NCBI GenBank assembly: GCA_016721005.1 | Contig: JADKJM010000016.1 | Span: 678,198-742,197, forward strand | Reading direction: 5' to 3' | Source: Flavobacteriales bacterium | Lineage (GTDB): Bacteria > Bacteroidota > Bacteroidia > Flavobacteriales_F > PHOS-HE28 | Length of the DNA: 64,000 nucleotides | In this document: piece after piece, positions 1 through 9,199 of the stretch | Layout of the letters: every line of letters starts with the position of its first letter | How positions within the stretch are numbered: the first letter of the stretch is position 1 | The notes under the pieces: generated by a model | The model's database searches: none | What the model was told of the DNA's origin: nothing | What the model saw: only the letters and a program-made list of their open reading frames with translations | Position numbers and translations under genes: made by a program

Positions 1-87
1 ACGGTTGTCCGGCGCAGTGCCCGCGGAGGTATAAGCTAATTTCGGCGTCGATCGCATCGTGCTTTGCGGATGTGATGGACCCGCTCC

Positions 88-1272
88 ATGATCCACAACT
101 CCGCCCGAACGCCGGCGATCCGCCTCAGCCTTCACGATTCCATCCACATGATCCACCGCGAGGATTGGAGACATCTAACGGTTGATGCTTCGCCCTACTT
201 GCAGTACGACCACCTGTTGGCCCTGGAGGATGCCATGTCCGCCACGATGGAGTTCCGCTATGTGATCTACTACTGCGAGGAGAACCTACCGATGGGTGTG
301 GCGTATTTCCAGGTCGTGGATGTGGAGGATCAAGGCAGCAGATTCCAGAAGAAGGTGTGCCGTTTGGGAAAGGGGATCGGCAAGAGGGTCATCAAGGACA
401 TGAAGGTGCGCACACTGGTGAGCGGGAACGTGTTCCACGGCGGCGATCTGGGATCGTACTTCACCAAGGACATTCCGGCTGTGGACCGGCTAAGGATCGT
501 GGAGGACACCATGTGCAAATTGGACAAGGGTGGATACTGTGCGCGCACGGCCTCCATTCTTCTGTTCAAGGAGTTCGGAGAGGACCTGAGCGGTGCGACC
601 GACTACTTGATCCAACGCAAGTACCACCCGCTAACAATGGACGCGGATATGGTGATCGACCTCGATCCAAGCTGGAAGGGACCGGACGATTACCAGGAAG
701 CGCTCACCTCCAAGGCACGCACACGCATCCGTTCGATCCGTGATCGTTCGGCCGCGCTGAAGGTGCGGATCATGAAGCCCGATGAGATCCGCGATGCCTC
801 TCCGCGCATACAGCACCTGTTCGAGCAGGTCCTCGATCGATCCACCTTCGTTCACGGTCGTTTGAACATGGCGGTATTCGCACCGTGGGTCGAGTTGCAC
901 AAGGATCGACTGCCGTTCCGAGGGTACTTTCTCAATGACGAACTGGTCGGTTTCAGCACGGCTTTCATCCTCGGGAATGAACTGGATGTACAGTTCGTCG
1001 GCATTGACTACGCGCACAACGTGGAGCACGCGATCTACCAACGCATGTTGGTGGACCTGCTCGACTCGGGGATCCTTGGCCGCTTGAAGCGCATCAACTT
1101 CGGGCGCACGGCGGAGCAGGCGAAGAGCAACCTCGGTGCGCAGCCGATGGACCTGCGATTCTTTGTGAAGCACCGCAGCACATTGGCGAACAAGTTGATC
1201 GGGCCTTTCCTCCGCTCGGTGAAGCCCGGCGCATTCGAACAGCGTTCACCATTCAAGAAGGTCCACGCCTGA
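88..1272 (+). CDS. GNAT-fold acyltransferase-like protein
   Basis: 394 aa, no signal peptide, ATG start. The C-terminal half (about residues 185-390) has the layout of a GNAT/FemAB-like fold, with a beta-rich core around FLNDELVGFSTAF and a conserved-looking tail INFGRTAEQAKSNLGAQP. Proteins of this type in Bacteroidota are usually annotated as GNAT or peptidoglycan biosynthesis/recognition proteins; the substrate is unknown. Its stop overlaps the start of the next gene (TGATG), so the two are probably co-translated. The family assignment rests on general fold resemblance, not a diagnostic motif. Confidence 0.6.
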   Translation: MIHNSARTPAIRLSLHDSIHMIHREDWRHLTVDASPYLQYDHLLALEDAMSATMEFRYVIYYCEENLPMGVAYFQVVDVEDQGSRFQKKVCRLGKGIGKRVIKDMKVRTLVSGNVFHGGDLGSYFTKDIPAVDRLRIVEDTMCKLDKGGYCARTASILLFKEFGEDLSGATDYLIQRKYHPLTMDADMVIDLDPSWKGPDDYQEALTSKARTRIRSIRDRSAALKVRIMKPDEIRDASPRIQHLFEQVLDRSTFVHGRLNMAVFAPWVELHKDRLPFRGYFLNDELVGFSTAFILGNELDVQFVGIDYAHNVEHAIYQRMLVDLLDSGILGRLKRINFGRTAEQAKSNLGAQPMDLRFFVKHRSTLANKLIGPFLRSVKPGAFEQRSPFKKVHA

Positions 1273-2417
1273 TGGACTCACTGACGCAGATCGTCCTCGG
1301 CGCGGCCGTGGGCGAACTCGTGCTCGGCCGGAAGGTCGGCAACAAGGCCATCCTCTGGGGCGCCATCGCGGGTACCATTCCTGATCTGGATGTGCTCTGC
1401 CGCACGTTCTTCGACGACCTCCGCGCGAACGAACTCCATCGCGGCGTCACGCATTCCATCCTCTTCAGCCTGATGATGGCGCCGATCCTCGGGCACTGGA
1501 TCAAACGACATCAAGCTTCACTCCTCGCGGTCTTCACGGCGCTCGTCGCACTCGTTTTCGTTTTCGGTGCAGGCACTGGCATGGCACAGCTCATCATCGG
1601 CGTGGTCGCGCTCGGTATCATCGCACTGATCCTCTGGAAGGTGAAAGGAACGGACACCGCCACTCCGAAGGAATGGAGCTGGTTGTTCTGGTGGACCTTG
1701 GTCACGCATCCCTTGCTGGATTGTCACACCACATGGGGCACGCAACTGTTCTGGCCCTTCACCATGAAGGTGGCCTACAACAATGTCTTCGTGGTGGACC
1801 CGGGGTATACCGTGCCCCTTCTGGTCTGCGTCGCGATCGCCTTGTTCCTGAAGCGCACTTCCACACGCAGGCGCTGGATCAATGGTCTAGGTCTTGTACT
1901 GAGCAGCGCTTACATGATGCTTACGATCGTGTGCAAGTACATCGCACACGAACGGATCACCGCATCGCTGCACCGGCAAGGCATCACCTACTCCTCGCTG
2001 TCCACGCGCCCCACACCATTCAACTGTATTCTTTGGTCCGCTACGGCCGACAGCGGTGATCACTATGACCTCGCGTACTATTCACTCCTCGACTCGGAGC
2101 CCGAAGTCGAATTCGTGCGCTTCCCGACGAACCGCGAACTACTGGGTCGTTGGGCCGATGACGAGCACGTTCATCGGCTGATCCGATTGAGTGCTGACAA
2201 CTACGTGATCCAGAAGCGCAACGACACCTTGGTGTTCTGCGACCTTCGCTTCGGGCAGATCGGGGAACCCGATCCGGACAAACCGTTCATCTTCTCCTAC
2301 AAGCTGATCCCCGTCGGTGATGAACTACGTGTGGTGCTGATCCCGCCACCCACTTTGGATGGGGAGAAATTCAGTACGCTCACCGCAGAACTATGGGCGC
2401 GCGTGAAGGGGGAGTGA
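1272..2417 (+). CDS. YdjM-like membrane-bound metal-dependent hydrolase
   Basis: 381 aa. The N-terminus MDSLTQIVLGAAVGE, the pair IPDLD and HRGVTHS, and the later THPLLDCHTTWGTQ are hallmarks of the YdjM/DUF457 family of predicted membrane-bound metal-dependent hydrolases, whose His/Asp residues are thought to bind metal. Several hydrophobic segments lie between residues 70 and 220 (LLAVFTALVALVFVFGAG, GLVLSSAYMMLTIV); the last ~140 residues look soluble. The start overlaps the stop of the preceding GNAT-like gene. The substrate is not known for the family. Confidence 0.8.
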   Translation: MDSLTQIVLGAAVGELVLGRKVGNKAILWGAIAGTIPDLDVLCRTFFDDLRANELHRGVTHSILFSLMMAPILGHWIKRHQASLLAVFTALVALVFVFGAGTGMAQLIIGVVALGIIALILWKVKGTDTATPKEWSWLFWWTLVTHPLLDCHTTWGTQLFWPFTMKVAYNNVFVVDPGYTVPLLVCVAIALFLKRTSTRRRWINGLGLVLSSAYMMLTIVCKYIAHERITASLHRQGITYSSLSTRPTPFNCILWSATADSGDHYDLAYYSLLDSEPEVEFVRFPTNRELLGRWADDEHVHRLIRLSADNYVIQKRNDTLVFCDLRFGQIGEPDPDKPFIFSYKLIPVGDELRVVLIPPPTLDGEKFSTLTAELWARVKGE

Positions 2418-2430
2418 TCGCTCCTTCAGC

Positions 2431-2934
2431 CTAGCTCCACTGGGCCAACACCATGAACATGAGGGTCATGGTCACGGCCCAGTAACCCCAGTTGATCATC
2501 ATGTACTTGAACGACTTCCGCTCGAAGAGCGCGTTCGTCACCATCACCGGAAGCAGGATCACGACGGACATGATGGTCCCGTGCGCGAGACCGTGGGTCC
2601 ATGAGTGGTAGCGCTCGCCGTACCCATCAATGTACCCCTTGAGTTCTGCTCCGAATGCGGTGGTCGGGTCGATCCCCATGCCGTGCTCCGGCACGGAACG
2701 GAAGAACGCCTGGAACGCGTTCCAGTGGTTCGCGAAGAAGGGATAGGCGAACGAGAACAGGAGCGCCATCACGAAGCTCACGCCGAAGACCAGCGGCATG
2801 TTCGTGCTTTTGGCCTTCTCCTCGGTCATTCCGGAAGCGGTCATCCACGCTTTACCGAAGACCTTCGGGTTGTACCAGATGAAACCCATGACCATGGGGA
2901 TCAGTGTAGCGGCGATCTGTATGGGCCAGTTCAT
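2431..2934 (-). CDS. DUF1761-like four-helix membrane protein
   Basis: 167 aa from the ATG at 2934; an open frame extends further upstream but that part (C/H/R-rich) looks non-coding and overlaps the LysE gene. The start MNWPIQIAATLIPMVMGFIWY, an early FGKAWM, and four hydrophobic segments with a charged middle fit the DUF1761 family of small membrane proteins of unknown function. A TAcaTTTG box lies 27 nt upstream of the start. It is convergent with the YdjM-like gene, only 13 nt away. Confidence 0.7.
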   Translation of the reverse strand: MNWPIQIAATLIPMVMGFIWYNPKVFGKAWMTASGMTEEKAKSTNMPLVFGVSFVMALLFSFAYPFFANHWNAFQAFFRSVPEHGMGIDPTTAFGAELKGYIDGYGERYHSWTHGLAHGTIMSVVILLPVMVTNALFERKSFKYMMINWGYWAVTMTLMFMVLAQWS

Positions 2935-2960
2935 TTCTGTGGATCGTTCAGGGTGTTGGT

Positions 2961-2968
2961 CAAATGTA
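2961..2968 (-). promoter_or_regulatory. Bacteroidota-type -7 box
   Basis: On the minus strand this reads TACATTTG, a perfect match to the Bacteroidota -7 consensus TAnnTTTG, 27 nt upstream of the DUF1761-like start. No convincing -33 TTTG was seen at normal spacing, so the call is tentative. Confidence 0.45.
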
Positions 2969-2984
2969 GTTTCCGGAAAATGGA

Positions 2985-3599
2985 TCAGTCCCAATTCGCG
3001 AATGCGTGAAAGAGAAAGCGCACAGCGAAGAGGATCATGAACACACCGATCACGGTGTACACCTTCTTCAACCTGTTCACGGAAAGCACACGACGCAAAC
3101 GTGGTGCAAGCAACGCTTTGCCGACATCCGTGAGGAAGATCCCAAGCAGCACACCGGTCGTGAACATCCACACACCCTGCCCAGCGCCGTAGGTGTTCGT
3201 GGCATGCACGATCAAACCGATCCAGATCGCGAATACGAAAGGATTCACGAAGTTGACGAGGAAGCCCCTGATGAAGAGACCGGCAGCCTTTCTCCGCCTT
3301 GCACGTTGAGGCCCGTCCATGTCCAGCTCAGGCCGGAGGATGTAGCGAATACCTAGCACGAACAGAAGCACTGCTCCGGCCAGCGCCATCCATGGACCGG
3401 TGAGCCAGCGCTCGATCAAGTGTACCAATCCTGAAATGCAAATGACCGCGATGATCAGATCGGAAGTGATGATGCCCAAGGCCACCATGACACCACCGGA
3501 TGCACCATGCTGCAAGGCCCCCCGGAGCAATGTGAAGAAGACCGGGCCGATGAACAGGACCATGGCCAAGCCATAGCCCAGACCTTCGAAAAAGGACAT
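2985..3599 (-). CDS. LysE-family amino-acid exporter
   Basis: 204 aa, the usual LysE/RhtB length. About six hydrophobic segments; the N-terminal GLGYGLAMVLFIGPVFFTLL holds the family's GP motif, and RGFLVNFVNPFVFAIWIG is the typical NP-containing helix. Family members export amino acids or related small molecules across the inner membrane; the substrate cannot be told here. It lies 53 nt downstream of the propeller pseudogene on the same strand and 50 nt upstream of the DUF1761-like gene. Confidence 0.85.
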   Translation of the reverse strand: MSFFEGLGYGLAMVLFIGPVFFTLLRGALQHGASGGVMVALGIITSDLIIAVICISGLVHLIERWLTGPWMALAGAVLLFVLGIRYILRPELDMDGPQRARRRKAAGLFIRGFLVNFVNPFVFAIWIGLIVHATNTYGAGQGVWMFTTGVLLGIFLTDVGKALLAPRLRRVLSVNRLKKVYTVIGVFMILFAVRFLFHAFANWD

Positions 3600-3652
3600 G
3601 GCCGAATGTAGGCCGGTGAGCCTGAGCGCCGATCACCCGCAGGACAAACCTG

Positions 3653-4867
3653 CTATCGCACGATCACAAAGCGCTTCGACGCACCACCCACCTGTAGGAA
3701 ATAGATCCCAGCATCGAAAGCGGATACGTCGATCACCGCACGCGTATTGATCCGCTCGGTGCGCACCAGCCTTCCTTGCGCATCGAGGATCCGCACCACT
3801 TCCGATCCATTGGTGATCGATGCGAGTTGGATCGTTACTTGATCCGTGGCCGGGTTCGGGAATAGTGTGAAGGATGCATCCGCTGCTTGCTCGGCGATGC
3901 CGACATGATACCCGCTGATCCGGGTGAGTCCCGTGCTGGTGGTCACCCACACGTCATCGTTGTCATCGATCGCGATACGGCGAACGTTCGGACCAGCAAG
4001 TCCATCCACGGTCTCGTATTGGTGCCAGATCCCGTCGTAGGCGCTGATGCCTCCTTCGGTCACCAGCTAGTCCACGTACACGGCGGCCCACAGGACGCCT
4101 TGTCCATCGATCGCCACATCCGTGACCGGGTTCAAGGTGTCCGGCGCGGGAAGAATGAAGGGGCGTGTATGATCGGCGATGTGGATGTTGGAATCATCGA
4201 AGACCGAAATGCCTTTGGCGGTGCCCACCCACTTGTATTGCCCCGCATCGAAAGCGATGCTGCGGATCTTGTTGCTCACCAGTCCATCCGCCGTGGTGAG
4301 GAGTGAAAAGGCGGATCCGTTGTAGATGATCACGCCACCCAATCCGCCGCCGAGCCACACCTCGCCGTTCGCTGCGAACGCGATGTATGTCACCCCACCG
4401 AACGGGATGTCCGGGCTGCCGAACGCGGTGAAGGTGCTTCCGCTGTATCGCGTAACACCGTTGATCGTGCCGATCCACACATCGCCGTTGGGTGCCTGCT
4501 TGATGTTGTTCACCTGGTTATCGCTCAGGCCATCCACCGTGGTGTAGGTGGTGTAGGATGATCCGTTGAAGACGCTCACGCCCACATCGGTTCCCGCCCA
4601 CACATCATCGTTCGCCATCACCGCGATCGCGGAGATGCTGTTATCGGCTAGGCCCGGGTGCGTGGTCGTGTTGTGCGTGGTGAAGGTGCTTCCATCGAAA
4701 TGTGCTACACCGAGTTGCGTGGCCAGCCAGATCGATCCATCCGCCGCTACTGCGACATCGCGCAGGTTGCTCGAAGGCAACCCGTCGGAAGCGGTCCATG
4801 TAGTGAAGGTCTGCGCGTTCGTGAACATCGTTGCGCTAAGAGCGAGAGAGAGTAGTGCGTGTTTCAT
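3653..4867 (-). pseudogene. propeller-repeat protein with T9SS tail, one in-frame stop
   Basis: A secreted protein of about 400 codons: signal peptide (MKHALLSLALSATMFTNAQ), then repeated propeller blades of the two-component-regulator type (DGLPSSNLRDVAVAADG, DGLSDNQVNNIKQAPNG, DGLVSNKIRSIAFDAG, DGLAGPNVRRIAIDDND) and a T9SS type A tail (FTLFPNPATDQVTIQL ... FVIVR). A TAG at 4067-4069 interrupts one continuous frame: LWAAVYVD, stop, LVTEGGISAYDG. Nothing is shifted and homology continues, so this is a single nonsense change or a base error. No kinase domain is present; it is probably a secreted or surface propeller. The start overlaps the CotH stop by 4 nt (ATGA). Confidence 0.8.
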
Positions 4868-7134
4868 TCGGATAGGATAAAGGTTCGTCGTGTGCTGGAG
4901 CGGTCGGTTCTTACTTCAAGGATGTACAGGCCCCTCGCCATGGTTATGGTAGGGATCGTGATCAATTCACGGGTGGTGCGTTGCGCGGGTCCCATCACCG
5001 CGCGGCCGTCCGCTGTGAAGAGGTTGAGTTCATACGGACCCTCCTCGTCCACGATCGCGAAGACATCACCGTTGGACGGGTTCGGGAAGATGCGCAGGTA
5101 GCGATCCAGGTCCTCGGACCCCTTGTCCGTGTTGAAGACGTTGAACGTGGGAAACAGTTCGCGGAACGAACCCGTGCCGTTCGGATAGCGCCCGGTGGTG
5201 GAGATCGGGTACTGCGGTCCGTAATTCACCTGATCGATCACGGCATCGGCATCATACGCGAGTGTGATGGATCCTGCGGCCGCGTTCAATTTGAAGTTGG
5301 CGTGTGTCTCTCCTTGGTCCGGTTGTCCATCGCACCAGAGTGTGAGGTAATCACCGGGCGCGAGTGTGCGGATCGGCAGCGCCCACTTCATCGGATCGGA
5401 AGGGTCGTCGGAAAGGAAGAGGCCCGAGGTGGAAAGCGTGGCGGGACCGGGATTGAAGAGTTCTACCCAATCATCGGCCTCGCCGAACTCATCAACCACC
5501 GTGGCACTATTGCTCGCCATGAACTCGTTGATCACCAGATCACCGGGGCTGATGCGCGTGGTGATCCGGTGGAACTCATACGCCGCACGCGGGGGGGAGA
5601 ATGCGCCAGCAGCTGTGTTCTCCGCATAGAGGTAGTACTCCACGGTATTCGTCGTGGTGGTGATCCGCGCGCCGTACACGCCATCGTTCGCCGCTCCGTC
5701 GCCGTTCTGGCCATCATCGCGCATGGCGATGGTCTGGAACAAGCCACCATCATTGAAGCGATACGCGAGGATGGCCGTGTCGCTTGCGGTGATCGTGGCG
5801 GTGATCGTGAGTTCCGCTCCTACTGTGATCGCTTCGGGTGCATACGCCGGTTCTCCGATCACGGGTTGACCGGTCATCCCCGGATAGTTCATGAGGTAGA
5901 CCGCGCGCTGATCCATCAACTGCGTGATCCCCGGGTAGTCAATAAGGTCGGCGACGGTCTGGTCCAGATTGTCTTGGTACGCTTGGTCCGAGTAGAACTT
6001 GTTCGGATCGGCAAGGACCGATGGTGTGATCACGGCGCGTATCGCTTCGGCTTCTGTGCGGTAGCTGCCGTTGAGGACGTTCTCCTCCACGATGGTGCGG
6101 ATGTGCGCGAGGTACATGCGGCGGTACATCGCGTTGGCGAAGAGGTTGCGCATGAGCGGACGCGGGATCACGGACACGTTGTTGTGGTGCTGCAAAGGAT
6201 CCATGTTGATCGCCTGCGTGATGTTGAATCCGTTCCAGTACAGCGATGCATCCGTCAAGCGGAAGCTCGCAAAGGACATGTTCATGTCCCACAGGATCGG
6301 GTTCCACCGCGCGTTGTCGTCCTTGTACAGGTAGTAGTTCTGCGCATAGCCCACGTAGCTATCGAAGTTGATCAGCGTGTAGTTGAGCGCGTGCATCCAC
6401 AACGTGCGGTCCACATTCAGCACGCTCTCGATCGCAGTGGGGTCGTTGTTGAGGACATCGATAAGCTCAAGTAATTCGCCCCAACCGTGATCCGACTCCA
6501 TGGAGTAGAGTCCGTAGTACGCCGTGGAATCCGTTCCGGGGGAATCGCTCAGGTTGCTGTTCTCCCCGTTCAGGTCCACCGTGCTGGGATTGCCTTTGAA
6601 GAAGGCGTTCCCGCGCGCACCATAGTACCGGTCCACGAATCCCTTGTCCACATCCTCCACGTTGGTGTAGAGTCCGATCAGCACATCGTTCACATACACG
6701 TTGGCGAAGTTGGCCCGCGAGGCAGGCATGTATCGGCGCGCGATCGTGTATGACAAGGTCTCCCGAACGAAGGACGGATCCTGGATCACGTTGCTCAACT
6801 TGATCTTGTCCACGCCTTGGTAGCGCTGACCCGTATGCACGTAATTCAACTTGATGTTGAAGGGGTTCTTGATCCGGTTCGGACTGTACGAACTGTAGCC
6901 CTTGTAGCGCACGCCCACGTCGGGGATCAATGTTCCATCGATCACCAGATCACCCAACAGGCGCCCATCCTCATCGGCGAGGAAGAGTGTGTCGAGGAGA
7001 TCACTCCAATTGGTCTGATCGAAGTACATCCGGATCTCGCGTACGGACCCTAGGTCGTACAGATCATCCTGCGCCGCCACCGACCGAGGCAGCACGAGCG
7101 CAAGGAGGAGTGTGATCCGGACCAGTGCCTTCAT
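4864..7134 (-). CDS. CotH-family protein with lamin-tail domain and T9SS tail
   Basis: 756 aa with signal peptide (MKALVRITLLLALVLPRSVAAQ). Residues ~30-430 are a CotH kinase-like domain (VRYKGYSSYSPNRIKNPFNI, DKIKLSNVIQDPSFVRETL, VYVNDVLIGLYTNVEDVD). Residues ~545-690 form a lamin-tail domain (LVINEFMASNSATVVDEFGE, DDWVELFNPG). The end, LDRYLRIFPNPSNGD to the C-terminus, is a T9SS type A sorting domain. CotH proteins are atypical kinases of spore coats or secreted proteins; the target here is unknown. Both ends overlap neighbours by ATGA, so it is translated with the arylsulfotransferase and propeller genes. Confidence 0.9.
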   Translation of the reverse strand: MKALVRITLLLALVLPRSVAAQDDLYDLGSVREIRMYFDQTNWSDLLDTLFLADEDGRLLGDLVIDGTLIPDVGVRYKGYSSYSPNRIKNPFNIKLNYVHTGQRYQGVDKIKLSNVIQDPSFVRETLSYTIARRYMPASRANFANVYVNDVLIGLYTNVEDVDKGFVDRYYGARGNAFFKGNPSTVDLNGENSNLSDSPGTDSTAYYGLYSMESDHGWGELLELIDVLNNDPTAIESVLNVDRTLWMHALNYTLINFDSYVGYAQNYYLYKDDNARWNPILWDMNMSFASFRLTDASLYWNGFNITQAINMDPLQHHNNVSVIPRPLMRNLFANAMYRRMYLAHIRTIVEENVLNGSYRTEAEAIRAVITPSVLADPNKFYSDQAYQDNLDQTVADLIDYPGITQLMDQRAVYLMNYPGMTGQPVIGEPAYAPEAITVGAELTITATITASDTAILAYRFNDGGLFQTIAMRDDGQNGDGAANDGVYGARITTTTNTVEYYLYAENTAAGAFSPPRAAYEFHRITTRISPGDLVINEFMASNSATVVDEFGEADDWVELFNPGPATLSTSGLFLSDDPSDPMKWALPIRTLAPGDYLTLWCDGQPDQGETHANFKLNAAAGSITLAYDADAVIDQVNYGPQYPISTTGRYPNGTGSFRELFPTFNVFNTDKGSEDLDRYLRIFPNPSNGDVFAIVDEEGPYELNLFTADGRAVMGPAQRTTRELITIPTITMARGLYILEVRTDRSSTRRTFILSE

Positions 7135-8651
7135 CGACCCATCGCAACGGCCACCTTCTTATGCAGGCGTTGTCCGCTGGCGAGGTCGATGACCAGGTTG
7201 TATAGTCCTTCAGGTTGGGCGCTGAGGTCGAAGCGCACGGTGTTCGCATCGCGCAGCACTTCCCGACCGGCGCCATCGAGCACGGTGATCGCCATTACAT
7301 CGGAAGCGTTCACGCCGGTGATGGTGATCGCCCCGTTGGTCGGATTCGGGAACAAGCTGACCGAGGCTGCGGTGCGCTCTGCCACGCCGGTTCCCAGATC
7401 GCACGGATCCGCACCGAGAATGGCCGCGATACCCGGATAGTCGCATGTGTAGCGGAATGCCTTCTGCGGACCGGCATTGTATTGCCACACCACCGACCCT
7501 GCAGAATTCACCTCATACATGTATTCACCCGAGATGGCCACGAAGGTGTTGCCGTTCGGCATGCGGTCCGAAGCGCTCTGGCCAGTGGAAGTGGCCAAGC
7601 AGATATGCCGCCATTCATAGGCGGTAGGACCGTACGCGGTGCCCGCCGTGCGGGGATAGGTGTACCCGTTGCGCGTCGGGTTGATCGCGTCGATCACCGT
7701 GCTGCTTCCGGTGCCTCCGCCGTTGTTCACGAATTGCAGGTAGCCCGCGTTCGGCCGACCATCGAGGATCCAGCGCACGTCATGACATGCGGCGGGGATG
7801 GTCTGCGTGCCGGCGGTACCGTAGTTCGCCGGTTTGCCCCAGCGGAAGAGGAAATCACCTCCCATGCCGGAGTTACCAGCGGTATGACCGGCGGCTTCGG
7901 CCGTGGTGGTGCTGTGGTCGATGATGAAGATCTCGCTGAGCAAGCGGGAACTGAACGCGATCTGGTCCAGTGCCGGGTTGTAATCGATCCCGTTCAGGTG
8001 GAACCAATCACCACCGCTACCGGGAGGGTTCGCACCGGAAATGGCCACATTGATGTTCAACCGCTCCGGGTGATCCGCGATCGGCATGTAGTTCGGTTTC
8101 GCGGCATCCACGTATTGGATGAAGCGATCGATCAAGTCCCACTGCCACACGATCTGCCCGCCCGTGCCGTTCTGTTGCACTTCGATGATCCGATCCGGCC
8201 ACTTCGCCGAAGTGCCTGTGTAGCCAAGAGCCTGCAACTGCGCGTTGGTCCGCACGTTGTAGGCGATCATGAGCACGTTGCCGTTCGGCATCAGGCAGAT
8301 GTCGTGGTGCGTGACATAACTGGAGGTGGAATACACGAACTCCCACACCAATTGGCCGCTCGGGGTGAACTCCTGTAGTTTGCCACCGACCGCAGCAGCG
8401 GTGAGGACATTCCCCGTGTTCACCGCGCCACGCACGATGTTCCCGTTCGGCTTCAACGCCATGGCATAGTTGGCGCTGGTGGGCAGGGACCAACTGTGCG
8501 CGATCTGACCAGCGGCGTTGATCAAGTACGCCGTGGATTGGTTCTGGTTGTTGTACAACGCAAAGCCGTCGAACTGGGCTGTACCGGTAACGGCCGCCAC
8601 TGTCCCGAAAAGGAGTACGCTGACACGCGCAAAGCGAAGAACTCGGATCAT
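7131..8651 (-). CDS. arylsulfotransferase (ASST)-like protein with T9SS tail
   Basis: 506 aa from the ATG at 8651, chosen because a signal peptide follows (MIRVLRFARVSVLLFGTVAA); upstream codons are not protein-like. The body is an ASST-type beta-propeller: GFALYNNQNQSTAYLINAAG at the start, the recurring pattern MPNGNVL / MPNGNTFVA / KPNGNIVRGA, and histidines in YVTHHDICLMPNG, CHDVRWI and YEWRHICLA that fit the catalytic-His family pattern. The tail SLFPNPTNGAITITG ... KVAVAMGR is a T9SS sorting domain. Family enzymes move sulfate between phenols, but secreted Bacteroidota versions are untested. First gene of the operon reading into CotH. Confidence 0.8.
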   Translation of the reverse strand: MIRVLRFARVSVLLFGTVAAVTGTAQFDGFALYNNQNQSTAYLINAAGQIAHSWSLPTSANYAMALKPNGNIVRGAVNTGNVLTAAAVGGKLQEFTPSGQLVWEFVYSTSSYVTHHDICLMPNGNVLMIAYNVRTNAQLQALGYTGTSAKWPDRIIEVQQNGTGGQIVWQWDLIDRFIQYVDAAKPNYMPIADHPERLNINVAISGANPPGSGGDWFHLNGIDYNPALDQIAFSSRLLSEIFIIDHSTTTAEAAGHTAGNSGMGGDFLFRWGKPANYGTAGTQTIPAACHDVRWILDGRPNAGYLQFVNNGGGTGSSTVIDAINPTRNGYTYPRTAGTAYGPTAYEWRHICLATSTGQSASDRMPNGNTFVAISGEYMYEVNSAGSVVWQYNAGPQKAFRYTCDYPGIAAILGADPCDLGTGVAERTAASVSLFPNPTNGAITITGVNASDVMAITVLDGAGREVLRDANTVRFDLSAQPEGLYNLVIDLASGQRLHKKVAVAMGR

Positions 8652-8928
8652 TGAAGGGTGATGTGTGTTGAAGGGGTTGATCCCGGAAGGGGCTGAAAGT
8701 AGGATGACGCTGGTTCCGTGGACTCCGGTTTCGGTGAATGGTTCAAAGCGTCCCGTAGTGGCGAAATGATGGGCGACGAGGTGTCCGGTACCAAGGCATA
8801 CGATCGTTGGACGACATCCATGCCGCCATCCTTCGGTCCACGATCGGAGGTGGACCACCCGAATGCCGAGGTACCCCGATCGGGGTATTTCGTGCAACGC
8901 AAGAAGAACGGACCTTCGCGCTCTCGTT

Positions 8929-9198
8929 ATGAACGGAAGCAGCGCCCACCCGGTACCCTTGGATCAATTGCCCGAAGAATGTTGGGCGAGCGTGGTGGAT
9001 GTGCTGGTACCGATCAACAACCGCGACCGTGGCCTGGTGCTGCGGCTGGTGGAACTCGGCTTCGTCCCGGGTGAACGGGTGTGCGTGGTGGCCGTGGGCC
9101 GCCCCGGCCGTGAACCGCTGGCCGTGCGGGTGGGACACACCACCTTCGCGCTGCGTCGGCATGAGGCGTCGTTCATCCGGGTGATCCTGCAACCGTGA
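8929..9198 (+). CDS. feoA: FeoA-domain protein
   Basis: 89 aa from the ATG at 8929 (the open frame begins earlier, but the FeoA fold starts here). The pattern LVLRLVELGFVPGERVCVVA followed by PLAVRVGHTTFALRRHEA is the SH3-like FeoA fold (RLxELGfxpGxxV...G...aLr..eA). FeoA is a small cytosolic partner of the FeoB ferrous-iron channel. FeoB starts one base after its stop. The 277-bp region upstream is shared with the divergent arylsulfotransferase operon; no Fur box was recognised there. Confidence 0.88.
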   Translation: MNGSSAHPVPLDQLPEECWASVVDVLVPINNRDRGLVLRLVELGFVPGERVCVVAVGRPGREPLAVRVGHTTFALRRHEASFIRVILQP

Positions 9199-9199
9199 T

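Noticed and set aside
4067..4069. TAG read as a recoded amino acid
   Set aside because: TAG is used as a normal stop elsewhere in the window (for example feoB partner gene and psd region), and no recoding signal is seen.
4981..6474. A 497-codon plus-strand frame over the CotH gene
   Set aside because: Antisense shadow; CotH motifs and the T9SS tail are clear on the minus strand.
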